DNA of 64,000 nucleotides, from the NCBI GenBank assembly GCA_023846275.1, contig CM043869.1, positions 19,253,501 through 19,317,500 of the forward strand, in the 5' to 3' direction. Origin of the DNA: Vanilla planifolia. Its lineage: Eukaryota; Streptophyta; Magnoliopsida; Asparagales; Orchidaceae. The notes under the pieces are model-generated. The model saw nothing but the letters and a program-made list of their open reading frames with translations. It was not told where the DNA came from and ran no database searches. Numbering within the stretch: the stretch's first letter is position 1; each line of letters opens with the position of its first letter. The position numbers and the translations under genes are program-made. This document shows, piece after piece, positions 62,901 through 64,000 of the stretch.

Positions 62901-63590
62901 GGAGCTTCAGGACTGCATCACGCATCTTCCGAGAGCCTTGTGGTCCTCACAGGACGTATTGCTTCTTTCCCTTACGGAGAAGCCCCGGGCTGCCAGCGGG
63001 CAGATCTAGTCGAGCATCGTCTGCAATGCTTGGAAGGGCGATAATTGCAGCAGGTCCTTGGAGGAATTCCGTGGCATCTGGAAGTTAAAGGTCACTCCTA
63101 GGGTCCGTGTCTTCATGTGGAGGGTCGCCAGTGATCACCTTCCGTCGGCGGTGTGGTTGGCCCGCCGAAAGCTTTGTAACTCTCCCTCTTGCCAGCAGGG
63201 CTGCACGGAAGACGAGTCCTTGTAGCACATCTTTTTGCGCTGCCCAAGAGCCCAAGAGGTTTGGGCTGACTGCACTGTTCGAGCAGCGTTGACCAGCTTG
63301 GACCAGTCAACCGGGGCCGATCTACTGTTCATTGGCCGGGTCCTCCGGTTCATCGGGTCTCCTGTTGCTTGCCAGGGTGCTAGGCAATTGGATGCGGCCA
63401 CCATTGCGACTACGATGTACTATATTTGGTCGAGGAGGAATGCAGCTAGACATAACATTCTGGTGCCTCCACCTGGCTCTACTATCCAGACTATCTTGCT
63501 TGAGGTTCACTCATCCCTCAACCGACATCTCTCCCTCTCCTCCCTGTCCAACAGGAACCCCGACAAATCCACATAATTGTTTGTTACGCA
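59941..63590 (+). pseudogene. LINE-2 ORF2: endonuclease, RT and zf-RVT, with many nonsense codons
   Basis: ATG 59941 opens MRIITWNIRGAK. Endonuclease motifs LLEIK, AGDFNLIMG and CSDHFPLL are present, though 60150-60340 is locally out of frame. RT follows with FIPGHSISDN, KLDIEQAYD and GLRQGCPLSPYLY, but the active site reads F-A-D-N at 62002-62013 instead of Y-A-D-D, which would abolish catalysis. The zf-RVT region (about 63110-63240) is recognisable. Nonsense codons include 60703, 61579, 61630, 61723, 61840, 62767 and 63223; aligned to LINE-1, all of these replace Trp or Gln. The net frame is the same from 59941 to 63590, one stop (TAG 61396) excepted where alignment is loose. Dead copy. Confidence 0.9.
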
Positions 63591-63593
63591 CAG

Positions 63594-64000
63594 TTGGATT
63601 CCCCCCCAACAGGTTGGATCAGAGTGAATTGCAATGACGCGGTTGGTGATTCGATGGTCGGGTTGGGCATAGTTGTGTGGGATTGCTTGGGCAGACCTCT
63701 CCTGGTGGCTGGCAAAATGTTGTTATCCCAGGCGGTTGACATGATGGAGACCCAGGCTTTGCTTATGGCGCTTAACATGGTTAAGGATTTTCTTCCCCTA
63801 CACCGAGCTGTGGAACTCCAATCTGACTCAATGCTGGCTATTCAGGAGGTGCGCGAGATGGTGTCTCCCCCCCCGGGGTCGGGTGTCTTCGCAGCAACTA
63901 TCTAGTACGCTTCGGGTCTTGAGGCCGTTCGTTTCTCACACATCCTAAGAGATGGGAATGCATCTGCTGACTGGGCTGCTTTGGCAGCGTGCCTTAAAAA
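63594..64000 (+). pseudogene. LINE-2 RNase H domain, -1 frame, runs off the window
   Basis: Begins at the seven-C run 63601-63607 with SPPTGWIRVNC, in the -1 frame relative to ORF2, exactly as in LINE-1. Acidic residues are visible in METQALL and LQSDSML, and beyond a TAG at 63903, in RDGNASADW. The first catalytic Asp region reads NCND rather than NCDA, so alignment there is uncertain. The window ends before the C-terminus. Confidence 0.85.

Larger units (their letters stand above)
57790..64000 (+). mobile_element. LINE-2: plant L1-type retrotransposon, 3' end beyond the window
   Basis: GC content rises abruptly near 57800. The element has a GC-rich 5' region (57790-58317), complete ORF1, ORF2 and most of RNase H, in the same order as LINE-1. 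Protein similarity to LINE-1 is clear but moderate, so these are different copies or subfamilies, not products of the segmental duplication. It carries about 19 stop codons but keeps its reading frame over long distances. The 3' end and any target-site duplication lie outside the window. Confidence 0.93.

Noticed and set aside
24781..64000. LINE-1 and LINE-2 as two halves of the segmental duplication
   Set aside because: Their proteins are only moderately similar, they begin at different points, and their flanks do not align, whereas the duplication blocks are far more similar. They are independent insertions.
1..64000. CRISPR arrays, rRNA and tRNA genes, bacterial operons
   Set aside because: No regularly spaced short repeats, no rRNA-like GC-rich conserved blocks, and no tRNA cloverleaf noticed; the only tRNA-related sequences are primer-binding sites of LTR elements.

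Overview
This window reads as nuclear DNA of a flowering plant: very AT-rich intergenic sequence filled with plant-type transposons (L1-clade LINEs with a C-terminal RNase H, and Ty1/Copia elements) plus fragments of intron-containing genes. I found no intact host gene, rRNA, CRISPR array or bacterial operon. The species cannot be named from the sequence.

Layout. 1-11.3 kb: AT-rich DNA with an (AT)n microsatellite and, on the minus strand, exon-like protein remnants bounded by good splice signals (best at 4.6-6.2 kb, weaker at 11.1 kb), probably an eroded multi-exon gene that I do not recognise. 11.3-15.1 kb: a diverged tandem array with a unit of about 1.0-1.1 kb. 15.9-24.8 kb: copy A of a segmental duplication. 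It holds a GC-rich promoter/exon-like island, an LTR-element remnant with a perfect tRNA-Met primer-binding site, and an old inverted LINE fragment. 24.8-30.3 kb: LINE-1, 5'-truncated but otherwise nearly intact. 30.3-32.9 kb: the tandem array in reverse orientation. 32.9-34.4 kb: the array in forward orientation. 34.45-45.11 kb: a composite of three broken Copia copies (two minus, one plus) carrying a captured exon of a FAM135/DUF676-type serine-esterase gene. 45.1-49.9 kb: the array resumes. 49.95-56.46 kb: copy B of the segmental duplication, in the same orientation as copy A. 56.46-57.75 kb: an LTR/PBS remnant and a third, diverged copy of the duplication's 3' part. 57.8-64 kb: LINE-2, with 5' region, ORF1 and ORF2 present but full of stop codons; it runs off the window.

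How the parts relate. Array plus conserved segment occurs twice, about 34 kb apart, so the core looks like an old large tandem duplication later invaded independently on each side. The LINEs belong to one superfamily but are clearly different copies. In both, the RNase H domain lies in the -1 frame relative to the reverse transcriptase, at the same poly-C run. The Copia composite contains a 2.2-kb inverted repeat, so its transcripts could fold into long dsRNA.

The observations most worth checking are the conserved LINE frameshift, the captured esterase exon, the Copia hairpin, the substitution-only decay of LINE-2, the array inversion and the eroded host gene. No new functional system is demonstrated.
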